From: an uncultured Bacteroidota bacterium
GTDB lineage: Bacteria > Bacteroidota > Bacteroidia > Chitinophagales > Chitinophagaceae
Reading direction: 5' to 3'
Length of the DNA: 14,160 nt
Assembly: GCA_946887345.1 (NCBI GenBank)
Contig: CAMPKR010000025.1
Location: forward strand, 1 to 14,160
A model generated the notes under the pieces. It was not told the DNA's origin, did not search any database, and saw nothing but the letters and a program-made list of their open reading frames with translations. Position numbers and translations under genes: made by a program. Each line of letters opens with the position of its first letter. Positions within the stretch are counted from its first letter, which is position 1. This document shows, one piece after another, positions 6,925-13,707 of this stretch.

Positions 6925-7764
6925 ATGAACGAATACCTATCATATAAATTTGAAGACAGCCCGGAATTTGTGAGCACCTTTGATGAATTGCCACTATGGA
7001 GCGCATCCTTCGGACTGCTGATGCTGAAGCACCTGGAATACAAAAGAGGACTAACTATTCTTGATATGGGCTCAGGGGCGGGTTTTCCCTTGATGGAAAT
7101 AGCAGGACGTTTCGGCAATACCTGCAAATGTTACGGGCTTGATACATGGACAAATGCCAATAACAGGGCAAGACAGAAGATCACCAACTATGGACTCAGC
7201 AATGTGGAGGTATTAGAAGGTTCAGGCGAAAATATCCCGCTTGAAGGCAGTAGCATTGACCTTATCGTTTCTAATCTCGGTATCAACAATTTTGAAAGAC
7301 CCGAATTGATATTTTCTGAGTGTTACCGTGTATTAAAACCGGGTGGCAAGTTGGCGCTGACTACTAACCTGGACGGACATTGGAAAGAGTTTTACGATAT
7401 ATTTGAAACTGCCGTTGCAGGCCTGGGGCTGAAGGATGCGGCTGAAAAACTAAAACATCAGCAGGAGCACCGCGGTACTGTTGCCAGTATCTCTGATCGT
7501 TATACCAATGCAGGGCTAGTACCGACGAGGCACTGTACGGAGCAATTTGAAATGAAGTTTGCAGACGGGAGCGCATTTCTCAACCATTACTTTGTAAAAC
7601 TTGGCTGGCTATCTTCGTGGACAGAGCTGATAGACAGCGAGGACCGGGAAAAAGTGTTCAGCCGGCTGGAACAAAACCTCAACCTGCACGCAATGGAACA
7701 TGGATGCCTGGAACTGACTGTCCCGATGGCATTTATAGAAGGTATGAAACCCGAAAATGGCTAG
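6925..7764 (+). CDS. Class I SAM-dependent methyltransferase
   Basis: 279-aa cytoplasmic methyltransferase with a Rossmann fold. Motif I ILDMGSGAGFP is at 45-55; an acidic residue that could bind the SAM ribose is at 73 (GLD); GENIPLEGSSIDLIVSN at 101-117 covers motif II/III; LKPGGKL at 137-143 follows the fourth strand. This is the Methyltransf_11/25-like (UbiE-like) pattern. The C-terminal 130 residues, helical and then beta-rich, probably form the acceptor-binding part, but the acceptor is unknown. A TTG at 6907 could add six residues, but ATG 6925 is preferred. The gene is divergent from arsR across a shared operator region. Its stop codon overlaps the stop of the next, convergent gene in a single CTAG. 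Confidence 0.85.
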   Translation: MNEYLSYKFEDSPEFVSTFDELPLWSASFGLLMLKHLEYKRGLTILDMGSGAGFPLMEIAGRFGNTCKCYGLDTWTNANNRARQKITNYGLSNVEVLEGSGENIPLEGSSIDLIVSNLGINNFERPELIFSECYRVLKPGGKLALTTNLDGHWKEFYDIFETAVAGLGLKDAAEKLKHQQEHRGTVASISDRYTNAGLVPTRHCTEQFEMKFADGSAFLNHYFVKLGWLSSWTELIDSEDREKVFSRLEQNLNLHAMEHGCLELTVPMAFIEGMKPENG

Positions 7765-8282
7765 ACTTTAATCTTATCTACTATTTCGCGGGCCACCTGG
7801 TCAAAAGCCTCGCGGGAAGTGCGGGAAGTGATGCGGTTTACTTTCATCCTTATCGTCACGTTCTTTTTGCGGACCATAATAAAATAGAAGTTCTCATTAT
7901 CTGTATGAAAATACGCCTCGTTACCGAGGTGGTTGATATTTTTGATGCCGCTCTTCTCATTGGCTTTTTTGATGTCATAGTAAGAAAGGTGGGCAGACAT
8001 TTCATCATTGAACTGCTCAATCATGTAATATATATTGCCTGTCTTGCCAGTCCTATCATCAGCGTTTGATGCTTTATAAGCTGACTGGTAAGTTTTAACG
8101 TCAGCTTTGATAGTTGTTTTACTCTCTGTCAAATCAGAACTCTGCCCTATTATGCGCTCCGCATCGCGATGCGTAAAAATAGAATCTGTGACAATAGGAG
8201 CCCTACCCTGGGCAAAGGTATTGTCACTGACGAATAATGATATTAATGCCGCAGCCAGCAGTTTGTAAAACGTGCCTTTCAT
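7761..8282 (-). CDS. Small exported protein of unknown function
   Basis: 173-aa protein with a signal peptide (residues 1-25, MKGTFYKLL, hydrophobic core, cut after TFAQ), so it is periplasmic or surface-located. The mature part is alpha/beta: an early DAERIIGQSSDLTE segment, a strand with NIYYMIEQF, NEAYFHTDNENFYFIMVRKKN as two strands, and a final amphipathic helix REAFDQVAREIVDKIKV. I do not recognise the family; the layout recalls small beta-sheet domains of secreted lipoproteins, but there is no lipobox. It lies 50 nt downstream of the GH3 gene on the same strand and has a plausible promoter of its own. Its stop overlaps the methyltransferase stop by 4 bp. Confidence 0.7.
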   Translation of the reverse strand: MKGTFYKLLAAALISLFVSDNTFAQGRAPIVTDSIFTHRDAERIIGQSSDLTESKTTIKADVKTYQSAYKASNADDRTGKTGNIYYMIEQFNDEMSAHLSYYDIKKANEKSGIKNINHLGNEAYFHTDNENFYFIMVRKKNVTIRMKVNRITSRTSREAFDQVAREIVDKIKV

Positions 8283-8298
8283 AAAAAGAAGATTTGTA

Positions 8299-8328
8299 TA
8301 AAGTTAATAAGGCAGAGAAGAAAAGCAA
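8299..8328 (-). promoter_or_regulatory. Candidate promoter of the 173-aa exported protein
   Basis: On the minus strand, TTG (8328-8326), a 19-nt spacer and TAACTTTA (8306-8299) match TTG-N17-23-TAnnTTTG except for the last base. The start codon is 16 nt downstream. The gene may instead be read from the GH3 promoter. Confidence 0.35.
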
Positions 8329-8332
8329 GCAC

Positions 8333-9433
8333 TCAGACTGTCTTATTTTTTAGCGCCATAATTCGGCCATAGGCCTCATTTATTCTTTCCCGGGAGATCT
8401 TCTTCTTTTTCACGAGCTTTTTCAGGATCGCGTGAACCTGCGTTGCTGTTACGATCTTCTCCTTGTTAGGAGTAGTATTGGCAAACATGAGAATATCCAC
8501 GCCAGCATTTACCGAAAGCGCAATGGCATTTTCCAGCCCATAGTGGTCGCTGATAGCATCCATTTGCATATCATCGGAAAAGACAACACCATTGTAGCCA
8601 AGCAGATTCCTGAGCAGGCCTGTTATTGTTTTTTCAGAAAGAGTAGCGGGCAGCATAGAAGGATCCCAACGCTTGTTGATGATATGAGCAGTCATGACAG
8701 CATCGTAAGAGCCGTGCCGGATGATCTCATCATAAGGAATAAGCTCATTTAACTGCCATGTATTTGATACGTCGACTATACCGAGATGCGAGTCAGCCGC
8801 GGAGCTTCCGTGTCCCGGAAAATGTTTCAGTATTGTCTTCACCCCGTTTTCATGATGAGCATTGATGCTGATCTGGGCATGAGTAGCCACGAGAAAAGGA
8901 TCGGAACCGAAGCTGCGACCATTTTTTACTATCACCGTATTCCCGGGATTCACCGCCATATCGAGAGCAGGAGCGTAGTTCACATTGATGCCCAGTTCCT
9001 TGAGCAACTCTGCTATACGACGGCCGTGGTAGCGTGTAGAATCAAATTTATTGACCTCCCCCAGGTAGGCCGCTGACGGTGTGGTAATAAAACCATATTT
9101 TTCTTTCAGCCTGTGTACTTTACCTCCTTCCTCATCGATAGAAACAAACAAAGGAATGGGAAGGTCGCGTTGCAAGTCTTGTACCAGGTGCTTTAGACTA
9201 TCCTTTGAATTTGTTTTAGAAATATTCTTCTCGAACAACACCACCCCACCTATCTTACCTGCTTTCAGTTCGACAGTTAAAGGATCACCGGGGGCCAGAG
9301 AGGTGCGCTCGTTGATGCCGATCATTATCATCTGGCCTATCTTGACATCAAGGCTGTCATCCTTCCTGGCAAACGCTATGAAAGGCAACGCAGCCAGCAA
9401 TATCGCAATTATAAGCTTCATTCTTCTCTTCAT
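8333..9433 (-). CDS. Exported GH3 glycosidase, NagZ-like beta-N-acetylhexosaminidase
   Basis: Glycoside hydrolase family 3 enzyme, 366 aa from ATG 9433, a single (beta/alpha)8 domain. NagZ-type enzymes remove N-acetylglucosamine from peptidoglycan fragments. The signature KHFPGHG is followed by SSAADSHLG, which holds the Asp-Ser-His loop whose His acts as acid/base in NagZ enzymes (positions 214-216). The nucleophile is Asp287 in VVFSDDMQM. The substrate-loop pattern DEEGGKVHRL is also typical. An N-terminal signal peptide (KRRMK, then LIIAILLAALPFIAFA) indicates export to the periplasm. ATG 9484 would add 17 residues and spoil the signal peptide; ATG 9421 is the other possible start. Unlike the long Bacteroidota enzymes fused to a beta-lactamase-like domain, this one is stand-alone. 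The 173-aa exported protein follows it. Confidence 0.87.
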   Translation of the reverse strand: MKRRMKLIIAILLAALPFIAFARKDDSLDVKIGQMIMIGINERTSLAPGDPLTVELKAGKIGGVVLFEKNISKTNSKDSLKHLVQDLQRDLPIPLFVSIDEEGGKVHRLKEKYGFITTPSAAYLGEVNKFDSTRYHGRRIAELLKELGINVNYAPALDMAVNPGNTVIVKNGRSFGSDPFLVATHAQISINAHHENGVKTILKHFPGHGSSAADSHLGIVDVSNTWQLNELIPYDEIIRHGSYDAVMTAHIINKRWDPSMLPATLSEKTITGLLRNLLGYNGVVFSDDMQMDAISDHYGLENAIALSVNAGVDILMFANTTPNKEKIVTATQVHAILKKLVKKKKISRERINEAYGRIMALKNKTV

Positions 9434-9483
9434 TGAAAGGAGTAAAAATAGACATTGCGGCAGGCAATATAAAATCTGTTCCA

Positions 9484-9514
9484 TTGTTTTTATACTAATA
9501 CAACTGTACTTTTA
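9484..9514 (+). promoter_or_regulatory. Candidate promoter of the acyltransferase gene
   Basis: TTG at 9484-9486, a 20-nt spacer and TACTTTTA at 9507-9514 match the Bacteroidota promoter consensus except for the final G of the -7 box. ATG 9540 is 25 nt downstream. Confidence 0.35.
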
Positions 9515-9539
9515 GTTAGCTGTCCTAAAGAACCACCGA

Positions 9540-10658
9540 ATGACCGACGCCGTTACTCAAGCACTGCCGCGTAAACGAATCTTTCATACACTCAATGCCC
9601 TAAGGTTCTTTGCGATCTTTAAGATATTTACCCAGCACCTGCCGTTTGATGACTATTACTGGCTGCGATATGTGAAATTTGGCGGAACATACTTCTTTTT
9701 TATGCTCAGCGGTTTCCTGATCACCTATGGCATAATGGAAGAAAGGCTGCTTACAGGGAAACTGAACCTGAAGAACTTTCTGGCCCGGCGCGCACTCAGG
9801 ATATGGCCATTGTTCTACCTGGTAGTTGCTCTTTGCTATATTATCCCGCCTATCCTGAAATATCTTGAAATAAGAACGACCCCAAGCGGCTATGACGCGG
9901 AACTATGGGTATCATTACTCTTCCTGGAAAACTATAAAATGATAATAACGCATAGCATGCCGGATGTATACGCATTGGCCGGAACGTGGTCGATCTGCAT
10001 ACAAGAGCACTTCTATATCATCTGGGGATTAGTGCTACTCGTTCTGCCAACCAGGCATATTCCCAAACTAATTATCTTCTCTGTAGGCCTCGGAATAGGT
10101 ATCCGCATCTGCTTTGTGCAGAATGAACTTGATCCGGCAGATATCTTTAGCTGCCTTGACATTTTCGCTTATGGTTCGATACCGGCGGTGTTGCTGATAA
10201 AGCATGGCCCGAAGCTGGAGCAATGGGTAAATAACATCCCCAAAATAGTGCAGGCATTATATGTGATCGTATTAGTGACAACGGTTACCATATTTGCTCA
10301 TGGTGTAGGACTCGTCATGAAACCCATTCTTTTCGGCCTGCTATTCAGCTTCCTGCTTATACTAACATTTCCACCAAATGCATATATCAAAATATCCGAA
10401 CGAAATGTCTTTAGCAGGATGGGAAAAGTGGCTTATGGCATCTTTGCCTACCATTTATTCATTATTGTAGCCTGTAAAAAGCTATGTGACTATAACGGCA
10501 TCCCGCTCAATGAACCTGTGAGTGCGATAGTATTCAGCATCATCACTTTTCTGCTTACGGTACTCTGCGCGTTTATATCCTATAATTACTTTGAGAAGCC
10601 TTTCTTAAAGCTTAAAAAATATTTCCGAGAAGGGAAGACTAATTCACCACAGCTATAA
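9540..10658 (+). CDS. Acyltransferase family 3 integral membrane protein
   Basis: 372-aa inner-membrane O-acyltransferase (OafA/YrhL-like). Members move acetyl or other acyl groups onto sugars of cell-surface polysaccharides or lipids. About ten transmembrane segments are visible. The family's R-x10-H motif is present as Arg22 to His33 at the first helix (RFFAIFKIFTQH), with FFFMLSGFLI at 52-61 and the basic loop RRALRIWP at 83-90. The C-terminus is a short basic tail (LKLKKYFREGK). There is no attached SGNH domain. The gene starts 55-105 nt from the divergent GH3 gene, and a 59-aa membrane protein begins 38 nt after its stop. No polysaccharide cluster surrounds it, so the acceptor cannot be inferred. 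Confidence 0.9.
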   Translation: MTDAVTQALPRKRIFHTLNALRFFAIFKIFTQHLPFDDYYWLRYVKFGGTYFFFMLSGFLITYGIMEERLLTGKLNLKNFLARRALRIWPLFYLVVALCYIIPPILKYLEIRTTPSGYDAELWVSLLFLENYKMIITHSMPDVYALAGTWSICIQEHFYIIWGLVLLVLPTRHIPKLIIFSVGLGIGIRICFVQNELDPADIFSCLDIFAYGSIPAVLLIKHGPKLEQWVNNIPKIVQALYVIVLVTTVTIFAHGVGLVMKPILFGLLFSFLLILTFPPNAYIKISERNVFSRMGKVAYGIFAYHLFIIVACKKLCDYNGIPLNEPVSAIVFSIITFLLTVLCAFISYNYFEKPFLKLKKYFREGKTNSPQL

Positions 10659-10696
10659 CCATTCCATCATATTCTTTTACGCCAATAGTTTGTAAA

Positions 10697-10876
10697 ATGG
10701 TGGAGGTCGCATCGCTGCAACCGGAGAGGGCTAAACGCTTTTTCTTTTATGCCATCAAGGCGTGGTCCATCGCTGCTTTCGGAATTATGATACTAGCCTG
10801 GCCAGTGACATTAATGTTTCATTTCGCCGAATGGATATTTCATAAGAAAACGGGAAAATATCACCCAGGCCATTAA
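10697..10876 (+). CDS. Small single-pass membrane protein (59 aa)
   Basis: A short open frame from ATG 10697 to TAA 10876. It encodes a basic N-terminus (MVEVASLQPERAKRFFFY), one hydrophobic helix (AAFGIMILAWPVTLMF, about residues 26-41) and a polar, His/Lys-rich tail ending KYHPGH. The frame has ordinary codon use and a plausible membrane topology, with no overlapping gene on either strand. It starts 38 nt after the acyltransferase stop and may be read from the same transcript. I do not recognise a family. It is short enough to be skipped by length cut-offs. Confidence 0.5.
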   Translation: MVEVASLQPERAKRFFFYAIKAWSIAAFGIMILAWPVTLMFHFAEWIFHKKTGKYHPGH

Positions 10877-11065
10877 CGCATGCTTATACTAAAAAGAATA
10901 TAGCGCATTGAAATATAAATAGATAAATGACAGTGGCAGATATATATATTCTATAGGTGAAACTACCCTACGGAGGGGGAGCACGTTAACAAAAAGATGC
11001 GATAACTTTAAAAGAAGGATAAGAACGCGGAAGTTAATATTTCCCTTCTTTTAAAATTCTCAATT
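10877..11065 (+). promoter_or_regulatory. AT-rich leader region with a 12-bp inverted repeat
   Basis: This gap holds no gene. TTTAAAAGAAGG at 11007-11018 and CCTTCTTTTAAA at 11044-11055 are perfect inverted repeats around a 25-nt spacer; the right arm ends 10 nt before the ATG at 11066. Within the loop, GGAA (11029-11032) and TTCC (11041-11044) can also pair. TAACTTTA at 11003-11010 resembles a -7 box (one mismatch) but has no TTG at the right distance. The repeat could be an operator or a leader hairpin that masks the start region. Confidence 0.45.
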
Positions 11066-12526
11066 ATGAAAAGACTACTACTTTCGTGCGCACTGCTGGC
11101 GACGATCGCAACAGCGCATGCACAAAACGATCCCAGCACCACAGTTGGAGATACGGGAACAGTGACATTTGTATACCAAGGGGCAACCGTCACTTATACT
11201 ACTGTGCGCGGAGCAGACAATATGATATGGCTGCAACAGAATTTGGGTTCATCTCAAATAGCCACATCTGCAACAGATGTATTGGCTTATGGACACTACT
11301 TCCAGTGGGGGCGATGGGACGATGCACACCAGTTGGCGGGTAGCCCTACGGCCAATGTTAGTACCATAAGTCCAAATAACCCACAGGGGATTCCGACAGG
11401 TAGTATGAACTTCCTGATTGGCAGTAACCCCAACGACTGGTGGGGAGGTGGTGCAGGCACAGACACATGGAGCAATAACCCTCCATCAACAACGAACGGT
11501 ACCGACCCCTGTGCCGCAATAGCACCGGGCTGGCATCTGCCTTCTGTAACAGAACTAGGTAATGTGATAACAGTGGAGAATATTACTGACGTTGCTACGG
11601 CATTTGGCTCTAACCTGAAACTGACAGCCGCGGGAGCACGCGATGGCGGATCAGGAACATTTATCAATGTTGGGTCTGTGGGACAGGTTTGGACGAGTAC
11701 TACGTCAGGGCCATATGCCAAGAGTGCAAGCATACAGGCAAGCGCCATCAACCCCAGCGATGACGCCCTGAGAGGATATGGTGCATCGGTGCGCTGTATG
11801 AGCGGCTGTACAGGGGTATTTCCACCTTCAGGTATAACAGGTGATGATACGGTATGTGAGGGTTCAACCAATACCTACACTGTACCCGCGGTGAACAATG
11901 CCAACAGCTATACGTGGACGGTGCCAACGGGATGGACTATAGTGGGATCCTCCACCGGAACTACCATCACAGTGATAACCGGAACAAGCGGCGGTACTAT
12001 ATCAGCCTCTGCAGTGAATACCTGCGGTACAAGTACAGCCACTACACTGAACGTGGTGGTAAATCCGCTGCCGGTGCCAGTGATCAACGGGACAGGCAAT
12101 GTGCTGAGCACAGGAACCTTTGTAAGCTACCAATGGCTGGTGAATGATACTATCATTAATGGAGCGACAAGCAACCCGCATACTGCGGTAGACACGGGCG
12201 ACTACCAGGTAATAGTAACGGATGCAAATGGCTGCTCCGACACATCCGCTGTGTTTAACTATACAACTACTACCGGCATTGAAAGTGCGAATTCATCTGC
12301 CGGTATACGCATCTTCCCGAACCCCGCTACGACAGCGATAAATATCAAATCACCGATAGCAATAGATGCTACTATATATGGCGTGGACGGACGAAAAGTG
12401 TTGGAACAAAGGAATGCCAAACTAGTAGATATCAGCAGTCTGCCTGCGGGTACTTACCAGGTGAACCTGAGTGATAAGACCGGACAAGTGTTGAAGACGG
12501 AGAAGCTGGTGGTGTTACCGCACTAA
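11066..12526 (+). CDS. Secreted FISUMP-domain protein with PKD-like domains and T9SS tail
   Basis: 486-aa secreted or surface protein. Residues 1-20 are a signal peptide (cut after AHAQ). Residues about 31-246 match the FISUMP (Fibrobacter succinogenes major paralogous) domain: WLQQNLG near 55, GHYFQWGRW at 76-84, GWHLPSVTEL at 155-164 and the closing GYGASVRCM. Two beta-sandwich domains follow. The PKD-like one at about 255-333 has a SYTWTVPTGW core; the Ig-like one at about 336-398 contains SYQWLVNDT and NGCSDTS. Residues 412-486 (IFPNPATTAINI to the end) are a type A T9SS sorting domain, so export through the outer membrane is expected. The role of FISUMP domains is not established; surface structure or adhesion is a guess. 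Ends at a strong bidirectional terminator. Confidence 0.87.
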   Translation: MKRLLLSCALLATIATAHAQNDPSTTVGDTGTVTFVYQGATVTYTTVRGADNMIWLQQNLGSSQIATSATDVLAYGHYFQWGRWDDAHQLAGSPTANVSTISPNNPQGIPTGSMNFLIGSNPNDWWGGGAGTDTWSNNPPSTTNGTDPCAAIAPGWHLPSVTELGNVITVENITDVATAFGSNLKLTAAGARDGGSGTFINVGSVGQVWTSTTSGPYAKSASIQASAINPSDDALRGYGASVRCMSGCTGVFPPSGITGDDTVCEGSTNTYTVPAVNNANSYTWTVPTGWTIVGSSTGTTITVITGTSGGTISASAVNTCGTSTATTLNVVVNPLPVPVINGTGNVLSTGTFVSYQWLVNDTIINGATSNPHTAVDTGDYQVIVTDANGCSDTSAVFNYTTTTGIESANSSAGIRIFPNPATTAINIKSPIAIDATIYGVDGRKVLEQRNAKLVDISSLPAGTYQVNLSDKTGQVLKTEKLVVLPH

Positions 12527-12540
12527 TGGCAATATTATAT

Positions 12541-12575
12541 AAAGTAAAAGGCCGCTGTGGAGCGGCCTTTACTTT
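12541..12575. terminator. Bidirectional terminator between the FISUMP and DoxX genes
   Basis: AAAGGCCGCT (12547-12556) pairs with AGCGGCCTTT (12561-12570) around a GTGG loop. After one bulged A the stem continues with AAAGT/ACTTT. T-rich exits lie on both strands, and the genes on either side converge on it. Confidence 0.88.
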
Positions 12576-12590
12576 TATATACTTCCAATG

Positions 12591-12959
12591 CTATTTTGCT
12601 GTATTCATCCTTGACAATTGGCCCAATGTGTAGGCTCCGACAGCCATAACCAGGTCACGAACTGCAACATCATAATGCGGACCACTGACAATTAGTTGCA
12701 GGGCTATGCATATGAGCCAGCCCATCACAACAAATGCGCCTATTGCGGGCCGAAACAGGACAATAAGACCTGCTATGATCTCTATTACGCCAACGACGTA
12801 CATAAAGCCCTGAGGACCGAACGGGACCATATCCTTCATGCTGCCGAGGTAGTCGGGCCAGTTAGTGAGCAGATTTGTAAATTTGTCGAGACCTGCGACG
12901 ATCGGCACAAGACCGTAAGTGAGTTTTAATGTGGTTTGGAGCTGCTGTATAGATGCCAT
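12591..12959 (-). CDS. DoxX-family membrane protein, probable target of the adjacent sigma factor
   Basis: 122-aa inner-membrane protein with four hydrophobic helices, at about residues 10-25, 50-68, 72-90 and 98-115. The first helix LTYGLVPIVAGLDKFTNLL carries the Gly/Asp/Lys pattern of the DoxX group, and GVIEIIAGLIVLFRPAIGA forms the second and third helices. Family members are linked to redox or thiol stress in some bacteria, but no reaction can be assigned here. ATG 12959 is the likely start. The gene is divergent from the ECF sigma gene. An ECF-like promoter reading into it mirrors the one in front of the sigma gene, which suggests it belongs to that sigma factor's regulon. Confidence 0.78.
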   Translation of the reverse strand: MASIQQLQTTLKLTYGLVPIVAGLDKFTNLLTNWPDYLGSMKDMVPFGPQGFMYVVGVIEIIAGLIVLFRPAIGAFVVMGWLICIALQLIVSGPHYDVAVRDLVMAVGAYTLGQLSRMNTAK

Positions 12960-12977
12960 ATTGAATGATTTTTACAG

Positions 12978-13007
12978 TTTAGAGCTATTTTTCCTGAAAA
13001 GGTTACA
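12978..13007 (-). promoter_or_regulatory. ECF-type promoter of the DoxX-family gene
   Basis: On the minus strand, TGTAACC (13007-13001), a 17-nt spacer and TCTAAA (12983-12978). The -35 box has the AAC core usual for ECF sigma factors, and TCTAA resembles RpoE-type -10 boxes (TCTGA). Transcription should start near 12972, leaving a leader of about 12 nt. The same elements with the same spacing occur on the other strand. Confidence 0.6.
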
Positions 13008-13030
13008 AAAACAGGCAAAAAAATGTAACC
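13001..13030. repeat. 7-bp inverted repeat GGTTACA-N16-TGTAACC
   Basis: Perfect inverted repeats at 13001-13007 and 13024-13030 with an A-rich 16-nt spacer. Each arm is the -35 box of one divergent promoter. The symmetric arrangement could also suit a dimeric regulator, since the arm centres are 23 bp apart. Confidence 0.7.
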
Positions 13031-13053
13031 AACTCCCTTTTGATCCATCTAAG
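13024..13053 (+). promoter_or_regulatory. ECF-type promoter of the sigma factor gene
   Basis: TGTAACC at 13024-13030, a 17-nt spacer and TCTAAG at 13048-13053. The -10 box ends only 4 nt before ATG 13058, so a start point 5-8 nt downstream would give an essentially leaderless mRNA. It is identical in layout to the promoter on the opposite strand, which argues for autoregulation. Confidence 0.6.
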
Positions 13054-13057
13054 TATT

Positions 13058-13693
13058 ATGATCAACCAAATTACTGAGGAAGGCATTTCCGATGACAGGC
13101 TCATCAAAGAGATACTGGAAGGGCAAAAACGATCTTTTGAGCCAATTATCAGGAAGTATAACCAGCGGCTATACCGGATAGGCATGTCGATCTTAAGAAA
13201 TGAGACAGAGGTAGAAGATGCCATGCAGACGGCCTATATTAAAGCCTATGAAAACCTCGCGCAATTTGAACAGCGAGCAGCTTTTGGCACCTGGCTCACG
13301 CAAATAAGGCTCAACCAAAGCTACGAACAAAAGCGAAAGAACCGCTCCTTACCCACCACTATTGAAGAAACAAATAATGCGATACAGATGAAAACCCCGG
13401 CAAACATTTTGGCAAACAAAGAATTGAGCGGCATACTGGAATCGGCCATCGCAGAATTACCCGAAAAATACCGGCTTGTGTTTATAATGAGAGAGATAGA
13501 AGACCTTTCTGTAAAGGAAACCTCTGAGGCGCTGAATATTGAAGAAAGCAATGTAAAGGTGCGACTGAACAGGGCGAAAGGTATGCTAAGGAATAATCTT
13601 AGCGGCTATGTGAAAGACAATGTCTATAGCTTTCACCTGCGTAAGTGCGATAGAATCGTGGATTATGTAATGGGGCGGATTGCCGATGCCTGA
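13058..13693 (+). CDS. ECF RNA polymerase sigma factor, probably autoregulated
   Basis: 211-aa extracytoplasmic-function sigma-70 factor. Region 2 spans about 24-90: FEPIIRKYNQRLYRIGMSIL, then VEDAMQTAYIKAYENLAQFE as the core-binding/-10 part, and AAFGTWLTQIRLNQ. Region 4 spans about 125-175, with LPEKYRLVFIMREIEDLSVKETSEALNI as helix-turn-helix and NVKVRLNRAKGML as its recognition part, which reads the -35 box. A C-terminal extension (180-211) carries FHLRKCDRIVDYVM with a single Cys. A TTG at 13040 could add six residues, but ATG 13058 is preferred. No anti-sigma gene is adjacent: the left neighbour is a divergent DoxX-family gene, and the next gene is convergent, 14 nt away. Activity may be set by an unlinked partner, by the Cys-containing tail, or by transcription alone. 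Confidence 0.9.
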   Translation: MINQITEEGISDDRLIKEILEGQKRSFEPIIRKYNQRLYRIGMSILRNETEVEDAMQTAYIKAYENLAQFEQRAAFGTWLTQIRLNQSYEQKRKNRSLPTTIEETNNAIQMKTPANILANKELSGILESAIAELPEKYRLVFIMREIEDLSVKETSEALNIEESNVKVRLNRAKGMLRNNLSGYVKDNVYSFHLRKCDRIVDYVMGRIADA

Positions 13694-13707
13694 TATGCGA
13701 CGAGTAC

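Noticed and set aside
7617..8069. 150-codon plus-strand open frame spanning the methyltransferase end
   Set aside because: It overlaps the methyltransferase in another frame and the exported protein in antisense; both of those have clear protein features, and this frame has none.
10895..10952. AGAATATA and TATATTCT as an inverted repeat
   Set aside because: The arms are short and AT-only apart from one G/C each, 42 nt apart in an AT-rich gap; chance is the simpler explanation.
11296..11871. 191-codon open frame on the minus strand
   Set aside because: It lies wholly inside the FISUMP gene, is rich in Pro/Val/Ala without any recognisable domain, and is opposed by a well-supported protein on the plus strand.
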